A stretch of DNA of 64,000 nucleotides from an uncultured Prevotellaceae bacterium (GCA_946540735.1 CAMNIN010000008.1:1-64000); one strand, 5' to 3'. Positions 33,560 through 42,989 are shown, numbered from the stretch's first letter. Notes: a model not told the origin generated them from the sequence alone. A program made the numbers and translations.

Positions 33560-36500
33560 ATGATGAAAAAACTATTTACATCAATCCTGATGCTGAGCGT
33601 GGCTCTCTGCAGCTGGGGTGTCTCTGTCAAAAGTTTTTCTGGCGGAGTTCTTACCCTTGAATCTAATGGTGTCAGCTTCAGCAATTTCGTCGGTTCTCAA
33701 GACGATCTTTCGAATTCAACTTGGAAAGGCCAAGTGAATAGGCTCGTACTTATTGGGGATGACTTCACTAATGCTGACTTCAATGGCGGCAAGATGGGTG
33801 AATTCATCCAAAAATGCGCCGGTACCGACGCCGGTACCTACAAAACCCTCTATCTTGATCTGACCAATGCATCTGGACTTGTTTCTCAGGTGACATATAC
33901 CTCTACAGACAAAAATCCTGTCGCAAATCCTCAGTATGTTTATTCTACTGAGAAGGAGAGAAAAGATCTCATTAAAAAGGAATCATACTATCTGCCAGAT
34001 GGGAATCCTGTTCCATCGTATGCTATTGACCAAAATATGCTTAAAACTGACGGCAATGGGAATTGGTGGTTAGAGGGTTATCAAGGACAATCCCATGTAG
34101 ATGTTACTGCAATAACAGAATATGGTTATTACAGTGAATATTGGAATTATCCCGATAATCCAAACCCAAATTCTTGGGTTGCCGTAAATAACCCTCAAAC
34201 AGATGATAACGGACAGACATATTATGCTGAAATAGCCAAGGATGGCACTCCTTTCGCCTTCGGTATCATTGATCAAAATGGCAAAGTTCAGCAGAATTAC
34301 TGTGGACAATACATTAATGGTATTACCTTCCCCAAAGGCGATAATTTTACCGCTATTCCCGACAAACTGTGCTGTACAGCTTTGTGCCCAAAGCTGGAAA
34401 CTGTCGTTTGGGGCGACCAACTTGAATGGATTGGTGCGGATGCTTTCAGAGGTGGTGTAAAAGGATATGATGGCGATGATAGTCATTATTCTCCCGCTTC
34501 CGAACTGAAGAATATCGGCACCATGAATGCCCAAGGAACCGTTACCTTCCCTACAATCCAATTGCCTAATGAAGGAGGGACGTTGACGGATGTAAACCAA
34601 GGTGTGGTGAAATTCCCGAGCACCCTTAAAGTCATCGGAATGGACGCTTTCTATGAGTGCACCGATTTCAGATATGTAAACCTCGACCTCGACGAACTCG
34701 TGAAGGTGGACGCAGCTGCTTTCAATATGAGACTAGACGATCAAAACCATCTTGACTCCGTCCAAATGCCAAGCAAGACCAATACGTCTCTGAAGTTCTG
34801 GGGCAACCAGGTGTTCTCCTCTTCCCACGTCAAGACACTCGACTTCAGATATTGCGAAGGCATCAAACATTTTGCTTACGATGGAACTTCATCCATGGGT
34901 GAGATGGATCATAATCCAATCACTGGTGGCGTGGGAACCAATACATTCTACTGGCATCCATATCTTACCAAACTTGTTCTTCCTCCAAATCTGGAATATC
35001 TCGCTGGTGGTACTTCTACTGCCAGTATTGTACATGAATGTAAGAATCTTGAGACTGTTGAGTTCACAGGAAGAGGTGTATACGGCGATAACTGCAATCT
35101 GACAAATGGTCTTATAATTCCGGATTATGCTTTTGCATTTTCCACTAATGAAAGCGACCCGAACGGAGCATGTAATATTACGGTAACAAATCAGAACGGA
35201 GGATCATCGACGTTAAGAAAATTGAAAAATGTTATTCTTTCTGACAGAATTTCCCAGATAAATGAATATGCTTTCAATAAGACTTATATTGAAACTATTC
35301 ATATTCCGGCTTCTGTAAGTCGCATTAAGCAGCACGCATTTAACGAATGCCGCAATTTGAAGGTTGTTGTGTTCGACGATGTCCAAACACCTAATACTTG
35401 TTCAGCACAAACCGTGGTTGAAGGTGGCTCTGGTAGTGGCGCATTCTACAACTGCGCAGGCATTACCGATGTGTATGTCAATAATTTGACAGAGGAATTG
35501 ATATGTGATAACTATGCTTTCGATTATGGTGTCACATGGGGACACGCCAATCCAGGAGCTCCTTTCGCAACCCTTCATTTCCCGAAGGATTTCATCGACC
35601 ACTATGTCAACCTTAAGCACCCTCTCACCGATCAAATTGCTAGCGATCCGGCAAAATTCCACCTGTGGTTGCACAAGCATATCCAACTTGCTGGTGTGCC
35701 TCATAAGAATGGATGGTATGAGTTTATCAATGCTGGCCCTGTGAGCACTACTATTGAGGAAGAGCCTGTTTATAATCAGGGTATTGTCCTCCGCACGTTC
35801 AGTGACTATTTCTATTCATATCTTGTGCCTGATGGTCTGAGAGCATACGTGGTGAACGGTATTGAAAAGAACGGTGACAATTATGAGGTTTCGCTCCAAC
35901 GCATTCTGGTTATCCCCGCCAAGACGGGTGTGATTCTTTACGGTCATCCTAACAGCAAGAACCTGAACGGTGAGCCTATTCTGTCGATGACACCGATAGA
36001 GTTTGCTGAAGAAGGTGATAAGCTTGATGATGGATCAACCGCAGGTTACGACCATGGACAGCCACTTTGCCGTGCTAACTGGGATCCTGACAATGCAAAT
36101 CAAATCAAGAACTTTCTCGAACCGACATCCACTCCTACGGCAGCTGATGTTGTGAGAATCACAGCCAGGATTGCTAAGCTCCAAGCTCAATATGACCAGG
36201 AAACAGATGAGACAAAAAAGAATCAGATTAAGGACGACTTGGATGATGAACGTGCTTTGTTGACTGAGGTTACAACACTTATTCAGCAGCATGCTAACGA
36301 CTGGAAGAATGGCGGAAAGTACCTCAAGCCTTTTGAAAATAAGGTAAATGATGATCCCATGGTGGTTAATACTTCCACAGGTAATGATGATGTTGGTTTC
36401 CGTAACTTTACTCTTGGTCGCTATAATGGCACTCTGCACCTGCACAACAAAAATAAATTGGAAGATGATGACAAACAAGACTATGCCGCATTCTTCCGTG

Positions 36501-37012
36501 TAGATCCAGGATTCTTCAGCACAGGTAAGGCCTACTTGCGTCTCTCTGATACTGAGTATCATCAGCCAACCGGAGCGGAAATTCTTGTAAAAGAAGACAA
36601 GGGTGCTGTGCCTTACTATTATGAATATGATAAGAACTCTAACGAGGGTGCTACAATTAACTACAGATCTGATGAATATCGTACTGAGGCTAAAAATCCC
36701 AAGCACTGGTGGGATGACCAATGGGGATTTGACTGGGGAATTACCGACAAGTACTTTACCTACACTGTAGGTGGAGAGCAACGTACGGTATCACGTATGA
36801 ACTGGGGCGTTCGTCCTATCACTTTGCCTTCCAACCCACAATTAGGTGCTCTTCAGTATCTTGGAGAGGTCGGCGGAGATGTAGACGGTATAATGAAAGT
36901 TGTGATTCCTGCCACCGCCGTTGACGACTATTATACCCTGCAAGGCGTGAAAGTGAAGAATCCTGGTAAGGGAGTTTATATCCGCGATGGCAAGAAGGTA
37001 ATCATCAAATAA
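33560..37012 (+). CDS. BspA-family LRR_5 surface protein, cassette A
   Basis: 1150 residues. Signal peptide (MMKKLFTSILMLSVALCSWG), a beta-rich N-terminal part, then LRR_5 (BspA/TpLRR) repeats in at least two blocks (about 250-330 and 345-560), for example FPSTLKVIGMDAFYEC, IPASVSRIKQHAFNECRNL and VNLDLDELVKVDAAAFNM. A long C-terminal region follows. The end reads YYTLQGVKVKNPGKGVYI and RDGKKVIIK, a conserved tail of Prevotella secreted proteins resembling a type IX secretion C-terminal domain. Proteins of this kind bind host matrix proteins or other bacteria. It is followed by the 59-residue gene and a DUF285 gene, as in cassette B. Confidence 0.83.
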   Translation: MMKKLFTSILMLSVALCSWGVSVKSFSGGVLTLESNGVSFSNFVGSQDDLSNSTWKGQVNRLVLIGDDFTNADFNGGKMGEFIQKCAGTDAGTYKTLYLDLTNASGLVSQVTYTSTDKNPVANPQYVYSTEKERKDLIKKESYYLPDGNPVPSYAIDQNMLKTDGNGNWWLEGYQGQSHVDVTAITEYGYYSEYWNYPDNPNPNSWVAVNNPQTDDNGQTYYAEIAKDGTPFAFGIIDQNGKVQQNYCGQYINGITFPKGDNFTAIPDKLCCTALCPKLETVVWGDQLEWIGADAFRGGVKGYDGDDSHYSPASELKNIGTMNAQGTVTFPTIQLPNEGGTLTDVNQGVVKFPSTLKVIGMDAFYECTDFRYVNLDLDELVKVDAAAFNMRLDDQNHLDSVQMPSKTNTSLKFWGNQVFSSSHVKTLDFRYCEGIKHFAYDGTSSMGEMDHNPITGGVGTNTFYWHPYLTKLVLPPNLEYLAGGTSTASIVHECKNLETVEFTGRGVYGDNCNLTNGLIIPDYAFAFSTNESDPNGACNITVTNQNGGSSTLRKLKNVILSDRISQINEYAFNKTYIETIHIPASVSRIKQHAFNECRNLKVVVFDDVQTPNTCSAQTVVEGGSGSGAFYNCAGITDVYVNNLTEELICDNYAFDYGVTWGHANPGAPFATLHFPKDFIDHYVNLKHPLTDQIASDPAKFHLWLHKHIQLAGVPHKNGWYEFINAGPVSTTIEEEPVYNQGIVLRTFSDYFYSYLVPDGLRAYVVNGIEKNGDNYEVSLQRILVIPAKTGVILYGHPNSKNLNGEPILSMTPIEFAEEGDKLDDGSTAGYDHGQPLCRANWDPDNANQIKNFLEPTSTPTAADVVRITARIAKLQAQYDQETDETKKNQIKDDLDDERALLTEVTTLIQQHANDWKNGGKYLKPFENKVNDDPMVVNTSTGNDDVGFRNFTLGRYNGTLHLHNKNKLEDDDKQDYAAFFRVDPGFFSTGKAYLRLSDTEYHQPTGAEILVKEDKGAVPYYYEYDKNSNEGATINYRSDEYRTEAKNPKHWWDDQWGFDWGITDKYFTYTVGGEQRTVSRMNWGVRPITLPSNPQLGALQYLGEVGGDVDGIMKVVIPATAVDDYYTLQGVKVKNPGKGVYIRDGKKVIIK

Positions 37013-37034
37013 TCTCAATGTAAAATACTATAGT

Positions 37035-37214
37035 ATGAAAAGAATTTATCAAGTACCAGAGATTGATATCGTTTTTTCTTCATCAAGATATTCCATCATG
37101 GATCCTAGTGGAGGAGAGAACAACGATGACAATACGTTGTCGAATGAGAGCAAGTCTTTTGAAGAAGGCGAACTCTCCACAGATATGTCCAAGTCAGGTC
37201 TCTGGGATGATTAA
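37035..37214 (+). CDS. 59-residue conserved small protein (LWDD tail), cassette A
   Basis: An ATG at 37035 opens 59 codons, 22 bases after the BspA stop. The protein begins MKRIYQVPEIDIVFSSS, is acidic and Asn/Ser-rich in the middle and ends SGLWDD. The second cassette has a protein of exactly the same length in the same place, beginning MKKMYQAPEVEVVF and ending TSLWDD. Conserved ends with a variable middle are strong evidence that it is a real gene. No signal peptide, membrane helix or known domain. A terminator follows. Short MKK-Y-xxP proteins occur in Bacteroidales, but no function is known to me. Confidence 0.8.
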   Translation: MKRIYQVPEIDIVFSSSRYSIMDPSGGENNDDNTLSNESKSFEEGELSTDMSKSGLWDD

Positions 37215-37264
37215 ACTGTCCATCAAGGACTAAGGATATCCGTGATATCCACAAAGAATGAAGA

Positions 37265-37303
37265 AAGCCTATAGGCAGGAGTCTATAGGCTTTTCTTCTT
37301 TTT
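37265..37303 (+). terminator. rho-independent terminator after the small protein gene
   Basis: Arms AAGCCTATAG (37265-37274) and CTATAGGCTT (37283-37292) with an 8-base loop, followed by TTCTTCTTTTT. It separates the LRR_5/small-protein transcript from the DUF285 gene starting at 37335, unless read through. Confidence 0.8.
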
Positions 37304-37334
37304 AAGAATACTATTTACTTTGAAATATAAAGCA

Positions 37335-38996
37335 ATGAGAAAGACTCTTTTCCTCATCTTTTTTGTTTTCACATCTTTCTGTTTACAAGCAGCCAACATG
37401 TATTGTGTTCTTTCCGGCAGCACATTGACGTTTTATTATGATGATGAGATTTCAGCGCGAACGGGGACGAAATATGACTTGGTTTACAGTAACGGTTATC
37501 CAAAATGGAACGGAAAGGCTTCGTCGGTGAAAAATGTGGTCTTTGACTCTTCATTCGCCAATGCACGTCCGACTGATGGTTCTTTTTGGTTTCACAACAT
37601 GACTAACTTGACTAGCATCAATGGGATGTCTTTCCTTAACACTTCTGAGATGACCACAATGGCTGGCATGTTTTACTCCTGTACAAGTCTGGCAACTATC
37701 GACCTCAGCCATTTTGACACGAGAAATGTGGAAGATATGGCGGCAATGTTCCAAAATTGCTTGAAAGTCACACAACTTAACGTGGGAGAATTCGAAACAG
37801 GAAAAGTTGTTCGAATGAACAGCATGTTCAGAAATTGCGTGAATTTGACCACAGTGGATGTAGAAGATTGGAATGTGTCGGCAGTGGGAAACATGAACTC
37901 CATGTTTCACAGTTGCATCAACCTTATATCGATTGATGTAAGCAAATGGCAAACAAGTGCTTTGGTCAATATCGGATATATTTTCTACCGTTGTCTTAAA
38001 TTACAGGAGATAGATGCTTCGGGGTGGGATGTGTCAAAGGTGACAAATAGTCACTATGCATTCTACTATTGTGAACATGCAAAGACTATAGATGTAAGCA
38101 ATTGGTCCACTAGTCATTTTGTTGATACTTCCTATATGTTTTACAGTTGCAATAGTCTGACATCTCTGGATTTAAGCCAATGGGATATGTCTTCGGTTGT
38201 TACAGCGGAGAAGATGTTCCCTTATTGCTCTAATCTTGCATCTTTGGACATCAGTGGTTGGCAAACAGACAATCTGACTAACTTATCAGAGATGTTTAAT
38301 GGATGTTCCAATTTGAAAACACTCGATGTGAGCAAATTCAAAACTTCCCGAGTAAGCACAATGGCTTCTCTTTTCAATGGTTGTTCAAGCCTTGAGATCC
38401 TGGATGTCAGCGATTGGGATGTATCCCATGTCTCTAATATGGGATATATGTTCAATAATTGTAGTAGTCTGAAGTCTATTGATGTCAGCAAATGGAATAC
38501 TTGGAATGTTACAAGCATGATGAATCTATTCAGCAATTGCTCTTCCTTGGAAAAACTTGATTTAAGCCAATGGGACACCAAAAAGGTGGATTATAGTCAC
38601 AACATGCTGCTAAACTGTACTGGTCTCTCAAAAATAAGCGTTTCCCCCACAATGGAGAAACTTAATTCCTCTGCCTGCTCTGGCGTAGGCACCGCCGAGA
38701 ACCCCTGTCTGCTCGTAGCACCCGACGGATTTGACTTCGGAGAGGATGTTGACCCGTATACCCCGCCGTTCCTCTGGTGCAAGGGTTATTTCACCCTTGG
38801 CATCACGGGCAGGATGGGCGACGTGAACGTCGACGGCAAAATCAACGTGACCGACATCATGCTCACCGTGGGCTATATCCTGGGCCAGGAGAATCCTGCC
38901 TTCCACATCCAGTACGCCGACATGAACAGCGATGAGAACATCACCGTCACCGACGTGATGCGGATCGTGAACATCATCTTATCGATTGAAAATTGA
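37335..38996 (+). CDS. DUF285-repeat BspA-like protein with dockerin-like C-terminus, cassette A
   Basis: 553 residues from the ATG at 37335. Signal peptide ending LQAAN, then about 15 DUF285 repeats of about 24 residues (MxxMFxxCxxLxxIDVSxWxTSxV) from about 80 to 440. Last comes a domain with two dockerin/EF-hand-like loops: GDVNVDGKINVTDIMLTVGY and ADMNSDENITVTDVMRIVNI. The Asp/Asn pattern suggests calcium binding; dockerin modules often anchor or pair with cohesin-like partners. It lies behind a terminator and may have its own promoter. A long inverted repeat follows at 39018-39079. Confidence 0.82.
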   Translation: MRKTLFLIFFVFTSFCLQAANMYCVLSGSTLTFYYDDEISARTGTKYDLVYSNGYPKWNGKASSVKNVVFDSSFANARPTDGSFWFHNMTNLTSINGMSFLNTSEMTTMAGMFYSCTSLATIDLSHFDTRNVEDMAAMFQNCLKVTQLNVGEFETGKVVRMNSMFRNCVNLTTVDVEDWNVSAVGNMNSMFHSCINLISIDVSKWQTSALVNIGYIFYRCLKLQEIDASGWDVSKVTNSHYAFYYCEHAKTIDVSNWSTSHFVDTSYMFYSCNSLTSLDLSQWDMSSVVTAEKMFPYCSNLASLDISGWQTDNLTNLSEMFNGCSNLKTLDVSKFKTSRVSTMASLFNGCSSLEILDVSDWDVSHVSNMGYMFNNCSSLKSIDVSKWNTWNVTSMMNLFSNCSSLEKLDLSQWDTKKVDYSHNMLLNCTGLSKISVSPTMEKLNSSACSGVGTAENPCLLVAPDGFDFGEDVDPYTPPFLWCKGYFTLGITGRMGDVNVDGKINVTDIMLTVGYILGQENPAFHIQYADMNSDENITVTDVMRIVNIILSIEN

Positions 38997-39017
38997 AGAT
39001 TGAAAATTGATTTCGGC

Positions 39018-39079
39018 AGAATAAATCATCATAATAAAAGCAGGGATCTGTCCCTGCTTTTATTATGATGATTTATTCT
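39018..39079. terminator. bidirectional terminator, 29-bp perfect inverted repeat
   Basis: Arms 39018-39046 and 39051-39079 are perfectly complementary around a TCTG loop. The core is AAAAGCAGGGA-TCTG-TCCCTGCTTTT. It sits between convergent genes (DUF285 protein and ATPase-nuclease). The GCAGGGA core recurs in the terminators of the Rpn-family genes at 41370, 43287 and 44398. Confidence 0.85.
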
Positions 39080-39114
39080 AAGACAATTCAAAATGAACTG
39101 ATACATTTCTCATC

Positions 39115-40683
39115 TCACAACTGTTCTATCCGGCAATCGTGGGTCTTGTGCTCACGGTCGTAGTTGATGCCCACGAGCAGGAGGTTGCCGGCATACTGCG
39201 CCACTTTGTCGGGATACTGGCGGCGGTGGATCTGGGCGATGGCCGAGTCGGTGTCGCGGTTGTATTTCAGTTCCACCACTATCGCGGGCGAATCAACATT
39301 CTTGCGGGGGATAAACACCAGATCGGCGAAGCCTTTGCCCGTAGGCAGTTCACGGTGGATGACGTAGTCATTCCGGGCGGAGTAATAGGCGAGGCTCAGC
39401 ACGCAGGCCAGCGAGTTCTCGTTGTTGTCGCTGAGGATACTCGTGTTTTCATCGTGTGCCGCATCGATGAAACGTGCCACGGCCTCCTCGTCGCGGTCGA
39501 GCGTGGCTTGAAGGAGTTGTTTCGACTGTTGTATGGCCTCCACCACGGGCTGCCAGTTGTTTGCTTTCACGGCGTTCACCATCTCTCCTGCCACCTCACG
39601 GTTGGGGATGTAGCACTCGCTTTCTTTCCAATCGTAAGACAGGTAACCTAAATGGATAAGCACTGTCAGAACATCGTCGAGACTGTGGATGACCGACATG
39701 TCGTTCTGAAAGCCTGTGGGGTCAACAGAACTGTGGTCACCTGCCAGCATGCGGATGATGTCATCTTTTAAACCCTCATAGTTCATCTGAATGTAATCGG
39801 TTACGGCATCGAAGGCCCCCGTTCTTCCCCAATAACTTTTGCAACGTCGGCGACTTACAGCCTGCATCACGGAATTAGGATTGAACATCGATGGCTCATC
39901 GCCAATCTGATACCCGTCATACCATTTTACCAGTTCGTCGAAGTCCATGCCATATTTCTCAGCCAAAGTCCTCACCTCATCCTTTGTGAAGCCGAAAAAA
40001 TGAGCCATATTTCCAGGTTCCACCATCGAGTACTCGATGAAATTGTTGAGTGCCGACTCCGTCTTGTATTTCTTGATGGGCAGGATGCCTGTCATATAGA
40101 CGCCGGCAAATACACGGCTTGCATTTACCTCCTTGAACATCCGGCGCAGCCAGTTGACGTAGCGGTCCATGGCCGATGTGCCTTGCTTGAACTCACGGCA
40201 GATGGCGTCCCACTCGTCGATGATGAAAAAGAAACGGTCGCCGGTCTTCTCCGTGATGCGTATCAGACAACCCATCAGGTCATCGTCGGGCCTGATTTCA
40301 ACATCAGCATACAACCTGAGCACATCGGCTCTCAACTCCGCATCAATCTTCTCAACAATACTGTCATCATGGAAACGGGTGACGAAAGCGGTCATGTCGA
40401 GGTAGATGACGGGGTATTTGTTGAGGTGTTTCTCAAAGGAAGGGTCTTGGGCGGCCTGCAGGTCAGCAAACAAACTGCGGGAGTCGCAGGAGCGGTCGTA
40501 ATAGGCACACAGCATCTTAGCCGCCATCGACTTGCCGAAACGGCGGCAGCGGGAGACACAACTGAAACATTGCTCCGTGAAAAGCGTTTTGTTGACCACG
40601 GGTATCAGCCCTGATTTGTCAACATATTCGCTGTTGCGGATTACTTGAAATCCCACGTTCCCGATATTGATGTAAGTTCCCAT
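39115..40683 (-). CDS. AAA-ATPase-like / PDDEXK_9-type protein
   Basis: 522 residues from the ATG at 40683, which is preceded by an AAAGGA site. The N-terminal part has the AAA-ATPase_like signature SGLIPVVNKTLFTEQCFSCV followed by SRCRRFGKSMAAKML (P-loop variant). FFFIIDEWDAICREF is the Walker B. The C-terminal region holds ADLVFIPRKN and AIVVELKYNRDTDSAIAQI, the D...ExK core of PDDEXK_9. Such two-domain proteins are very common and highly multiplied in Prevotella and relatives; their role is unknown and a mobile or defence function is often suspected. A GAGACG palindrome lies upstream (40804). Confidence 0.85.
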   Translation of the reverse strand: MGTYINIGNVGFQVIRNSEYVDKSGLIPVVNKTLFTEQCFSCVSRCRRFGKSMAAKMLCAYYDRSCDSRSLFADLQAAQDPSFEKHLNKYPVIYLDMTAFVTRFHDDSIVEKIDAELRADVLRLYADVEIRPDDDLMGCLIRITEKTGDRFFFIIDEWDAICREFKQGTSAMDRYVNWLRRMFKEVNASRVFAGVYMTGILPIKKYKTESALNNFIEYSMVEPGNMAHFFGFTKDEVRTLAEKYGMDFDELVKWYDGYQIGDEPSMFNPNSVMQAVSRRRCKSYWGRTGAFDAVTDYIQMNYEGLKDDIIRMLAGDHSSVDPTGFQNDMSVIHSLDDVLTVLIHLGYLSYDWKESECYIPNREVAGEMVNAVKANNWQPVVEAIQQSKQLLQATLDRDEEAVARFIDAAHDENTSILSDNNENSLACVLSLAYYSARNDYVIHRELPTGKGFADLVFIPRKNVDSPAIVVELKYNRDTDSAIAQIHRRQYPDKVAQYAGNLLLVGINYDREHKTHDCRIEQL

Positions 40684-40803
40684 GATGGTAATATCCTTTT
40701 TTTGATGAGTCACTGCAAATATAACAAAAGCCGGAGACAATTCAAAATGAAATCATTCATTTTTATTGTGATGTCCAACATTCACCTCATATTCCACATG
40801 ATA

Positions 40804-40828
40804 AGACGCCGCAATGCGACGTCTCTAC
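40804..40828. repeat. GAGACG/CGTCTC palindromic element
   Basis: AGACGCCGCAATGCGACGTC followed by TCTAC, between the ATPase-nuclease gene and the truncated Rpn gene. Just downstream, CTCTCTTGGGGAGAGG forms a further hairpin. Confidence 0.85.
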
Positions 40829-40927
40829 ATCCCTCCCCAATTATCCCTCTCTCTTGGGGAGAGGCCAGGTGAGGGGGAGAAGTCAGCGTATTTACAGAAT
40901 TGGATTCCATGAAAAATTGCAATAATT

Positions 40928-40959
40928 TTTGGAATGTCATCGTAAATTGCTTATATTTG
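40928..40959 (+). promoter_or_regulatory. consensus promoter of the truncated Rpn gene
   Basis: TTTG (40928-40931), 20-base spacer, TATATTTG (40952-40959). The leader ends with AAAGGAGG 9 bases before the ATG at 41037, an unusually strong ribosome binding site here. With the palindrome this accounts for the gene-free stretch 40684-41036. Confidence 0.8.
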
Positions 40960-41036
40960 TAGGAAATTTGCTGAATCCAGTCATTTTCGACACAGCATAG
41001 CAGTAATATCCAATTGCAAGAAAGGAGGCTTTCAAC

Positions 41037-41372
41037 ATGGGAAAATATATCAACCCCTACACCGATTTCGGCTTTAAGAAGCTCCTCGAGCAAGCCGAGA
41101 TTGCTCGCCTGACAGATGACGAGCGCCGCGATTACGAGGAGAGTGTGAAAGTCTATCGCGATCTCTTCGGAGTGATGAGCACCACCGAGCGGAAAGGAGT
41201 GGAGAAAGGACTGGAGCAAGGCAGAGCAGAAGGCAGAGCGGAAGGCAGAGTGGAAGGCCGCACGGAAGAGAAGAAGGATATAGCTCGCAAGATGAAAACG
41301 ATGGGCGTAGATATCAAAGTAATCTCCCAAGCAACCGGCCTGACACCTGAAGAAATAGAAAATTTGGAATGA
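41037..41372 (+). CDS. Rpn-family protein with internal deletion of the nuclease core
   Basis: 111 residues. The first 16 residues (ending NPYTDFGFKKL) match the start of the full-length Rpn proteins at 43321 and 44432. The next segment, LEQAEIARLTDDERRDYEES, matches their residues from about 200 on, so about 180 residues with the catalytic D...ExQ core are missing in frame. The join falls where the full proteins have KRLF and TRLF, a likely short-homology deletion point. The GRAEGRAEGR repeat and the C-terminal IARKMK...ATGLTPEEIE helix are kept. Promoter, ribosome site and terminator are intact, so it may still be expressed. Confidence 0.8.
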   Translation: MGKYINPYTDFGFKKLLEQAEIARLTDDERRDYEESVKVYRDLFGVMSTTERKGVEKGLEQGRAEGRAEGRVEGRTEEKKDIARKMKTMGVDIKVISQATGLTPEEIENLE

Positions 41373-41403
41373 TAAAAGCAGGGATTCGTCCCTGCTTTTA
41401 TCA
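41370..41403 (+). terminator. terminator of the truncated Rpn gene
   Basis: TGATAAAAGCAGGGA-TTCG-TCCCTGCTTTTATCA, 15-base perfect arms that begin inside the stop codon. Same core as the terminator at 39018. Confidence 0.85.
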
Positions 41404-41471
41404 TGATGATTTCCGAAAAGACATTTTACTATTCTGGAAAATGATCATCATGTAACCTTTTATTTGTGACT

Positions 41472-42133
41472 TTACACAGTTTGAACGATTTGGAACAGTT
41501 CTGTCATGCTTTTAGCTATATCTTCAGGTAAAGGTATGGGACGATAAGCAAGTTGGCTGAGTTCTCTTACGTAATTAGTACGCAATTCTGTCCAAATCTT
41601 TGGAAAAAACTTTAGCAAGGGAGCATCGTAAATTTCCTTTCCTTGCCAGTCTTTTGGGGTGTCAAATAGAGATTGGTCATGTCGCCAGAGATCATGCAAG
41701 TCTGACAAAAAGTTCTTACTGAGATATTCTTGGCATTTTGTGTCGCTCAACAGAGCATGAAGGTCGTAAAAGTGGCGTATTTTCTTGTTCAAGCCCTCCA
41801 ACGGTTGAGGTGTGAAAGAAAAACGTAGCAACGATACTAACTTTTCACAGAATGTCTGTCGCATGTCGAGGACATTCAATTCAAAGGGAGCCATATCCCA
41901 CTCCTCCAGAAGTTGTTCATTCCCTGTTTCATTAAGAAACTGCGTGATGAAGCTTTCTATCTCCATCTTGACATATGGATACGGATTTGTTTCGCCAGTG
42001 GTGTTCTAGAGAGCTGTTGGAGGATTTTGGTTATCCAGTAATCTTTCTCTATATAAACGGGGGTGATGTCAAGGTGCTCAGAAGCAGCACGTATGACATC
42101 AGAGAACTGTTGTGCATTGTTGTCGAGTGTCAT
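41472..42133 (-). pseudogene. abiEii: AbiEii-type toxin (nucleotidyltransferase), broken by an internal deletion
   Basis: Two pieces in different frames. Piece 1 (42133-41957, 58 codons) starts with an ATG overlapping the antitoxin stop (ATGA) and contains TPVYIEKDYWITKILQQLS, the N-terminal signature of AbiEii/AbiGii toxins. Piece 2 (41966-41472 and a few codons before, frame NPYPYVKMEIESFI) carries the C-terminal half: TFCEKLVSLLRFSF, then IRHFYDLHALL. The middle, which in the family holds the GGTSLSK and SEDIDL catalytic motifs, is absent and the join is out of frame. The gene is about 220 codons against about 300 usual. The toxin should be inactive. Confidence 0.8.
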
Positions 42134-42852
42134 ACGATTCTAAAAATTTTAGTGTTTAATACCTTTTTTGTTAAACCAACCTTATATATGGTAATAGGGT
42201 TGAGTGAGTCTCTCAACGTCAGTGCTTTCTCTTCACCATAAAGGTCTTCCATGATTGCTCCTAAGATAGCTCTCGTCATAGGAGTGTATTTCATAGAAAG
42301 CTTGATAATTAGGTCAATACTTTTCTCATCAAGTGATTTAACGATAGATTTGATTCTATTGTATGAGATGTCTGGGGTTGAGTCTGGGATATGCTTTATT
42401 TTTTTGATAGAATCAAGCAGTTGGAGCAAAGGTATGTTGCTTTTATTTATTATATTAGCCTGTTGTACAAATCGAATTGTAAAAACGCCCCTGCGGGTAT
42501 TATTCTTTTTCCCATTCACACCAATCTCAATGATGTTGGATATTTGCGTGGTTAATCCTAACTGCCCAAAAATGGAAATGCCAGTTAGGTAGCCTACGAC
42601 CTGCCCTTCTTTCTCCAATAAATCCTTCACGATTTCTTCTTGAGTGGGTTTTAGGTCGCCGAACATTGTTCGTTTTGGCTTATAGAAACGTCCTTTGGAA
42701 AGTCGCTTGATGACACCACTTTTTGCCATACGGTTCAGTTTGCGTATAACATTACCACTGGACTCTGGAGGCAATCCCAAGTCGCGATACGTGAACACAT
42801 AGTCGGTGCGAAATAAACTCACAGCCTCCTCTACCTCTTTTGACTGTAACAT
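42130..42852 (-). CDS. abiEi: AbiEi-type antitoxin / DUF6088-like transcriptional regulator
   Basis: 240 residues from the ATG at 42852 (a TTG at 42864 is also in frame). The N-terminal winged helix reads AVSLFRTDYVFTYRDLGLPP, followed by IRKLNRMAKSGVIKRLSKGRFYKP. The centre has QVVGYLTGISIFGQLGLTTQ, then a C-terminal domain of unknown structure, matching AbiEi/DUF6088 proteins. In type IV AbiE systems this protein represses its own operon and neutralises the nucleotidyltransferase toxin. It overlaps the toxin remnant by 4 bases. The region is visibly AT-richer than its surroundings, suggesting acquisition. Confidence 0.78.
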   Translation of the reverse strand: MLQSKEVEEAVSLFRTDYVFTYRDLGLPPESSGNVIRKLNRMAKSGVIKRLSKGRFYKPKRTMFGDLKPTQEEIVKDLLEKEGQVVGYLTGISIFGQLGLTTQISNIIEIGVNGKKNNTRRGVFTIRFVQQANIINKSNIPLLQLLDSIKKIKHIPDSTPDISYNRIKSIVKSLDEKSIDLIIKLSMKYTPMTRAILGAIMEDLYGEEKALTLRDSLNPITIYKVGLTKKVLNTKIFRIV

Positions 42853-42879
42853 ATAATCTGTCAATTTTGTAATTTATCA

Positions 42880-42926
42880 CAAAGATATAAAATTTGTCTT
42901 GTTTTGTGTCTTAAAAACAAGACAAA
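42880..42926 (-). promoter_or_regulatory. AbiE promoter -7 box and inverted-repeat operator
   Basis: On the reverse strand TATCTTTG (42880-42887) fits the -7 element. Immediately upstream a near-perfect palindrome TTTGTCTTGTTTT (42893-42905) / AAAACAAGACAAA (42914-42926) spans the expected -33 region. AbiEi antitoxins are known to bind inverted repeats in their promoters, so this is the likely operator. Confidence 0.7.
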
Positions 42927-42989
42927 AATTTCGAGGCATAACATTTTTAAATATTTTATAAAAATTATCTGAGACGAGTTACTTTTCAC

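Noticed and set aside
41153..41404. Ser-rich antisense frames opposite the Rpn genes
   Set aside because: Shadows of the Glu/Arg-rich EGRAE repeats.
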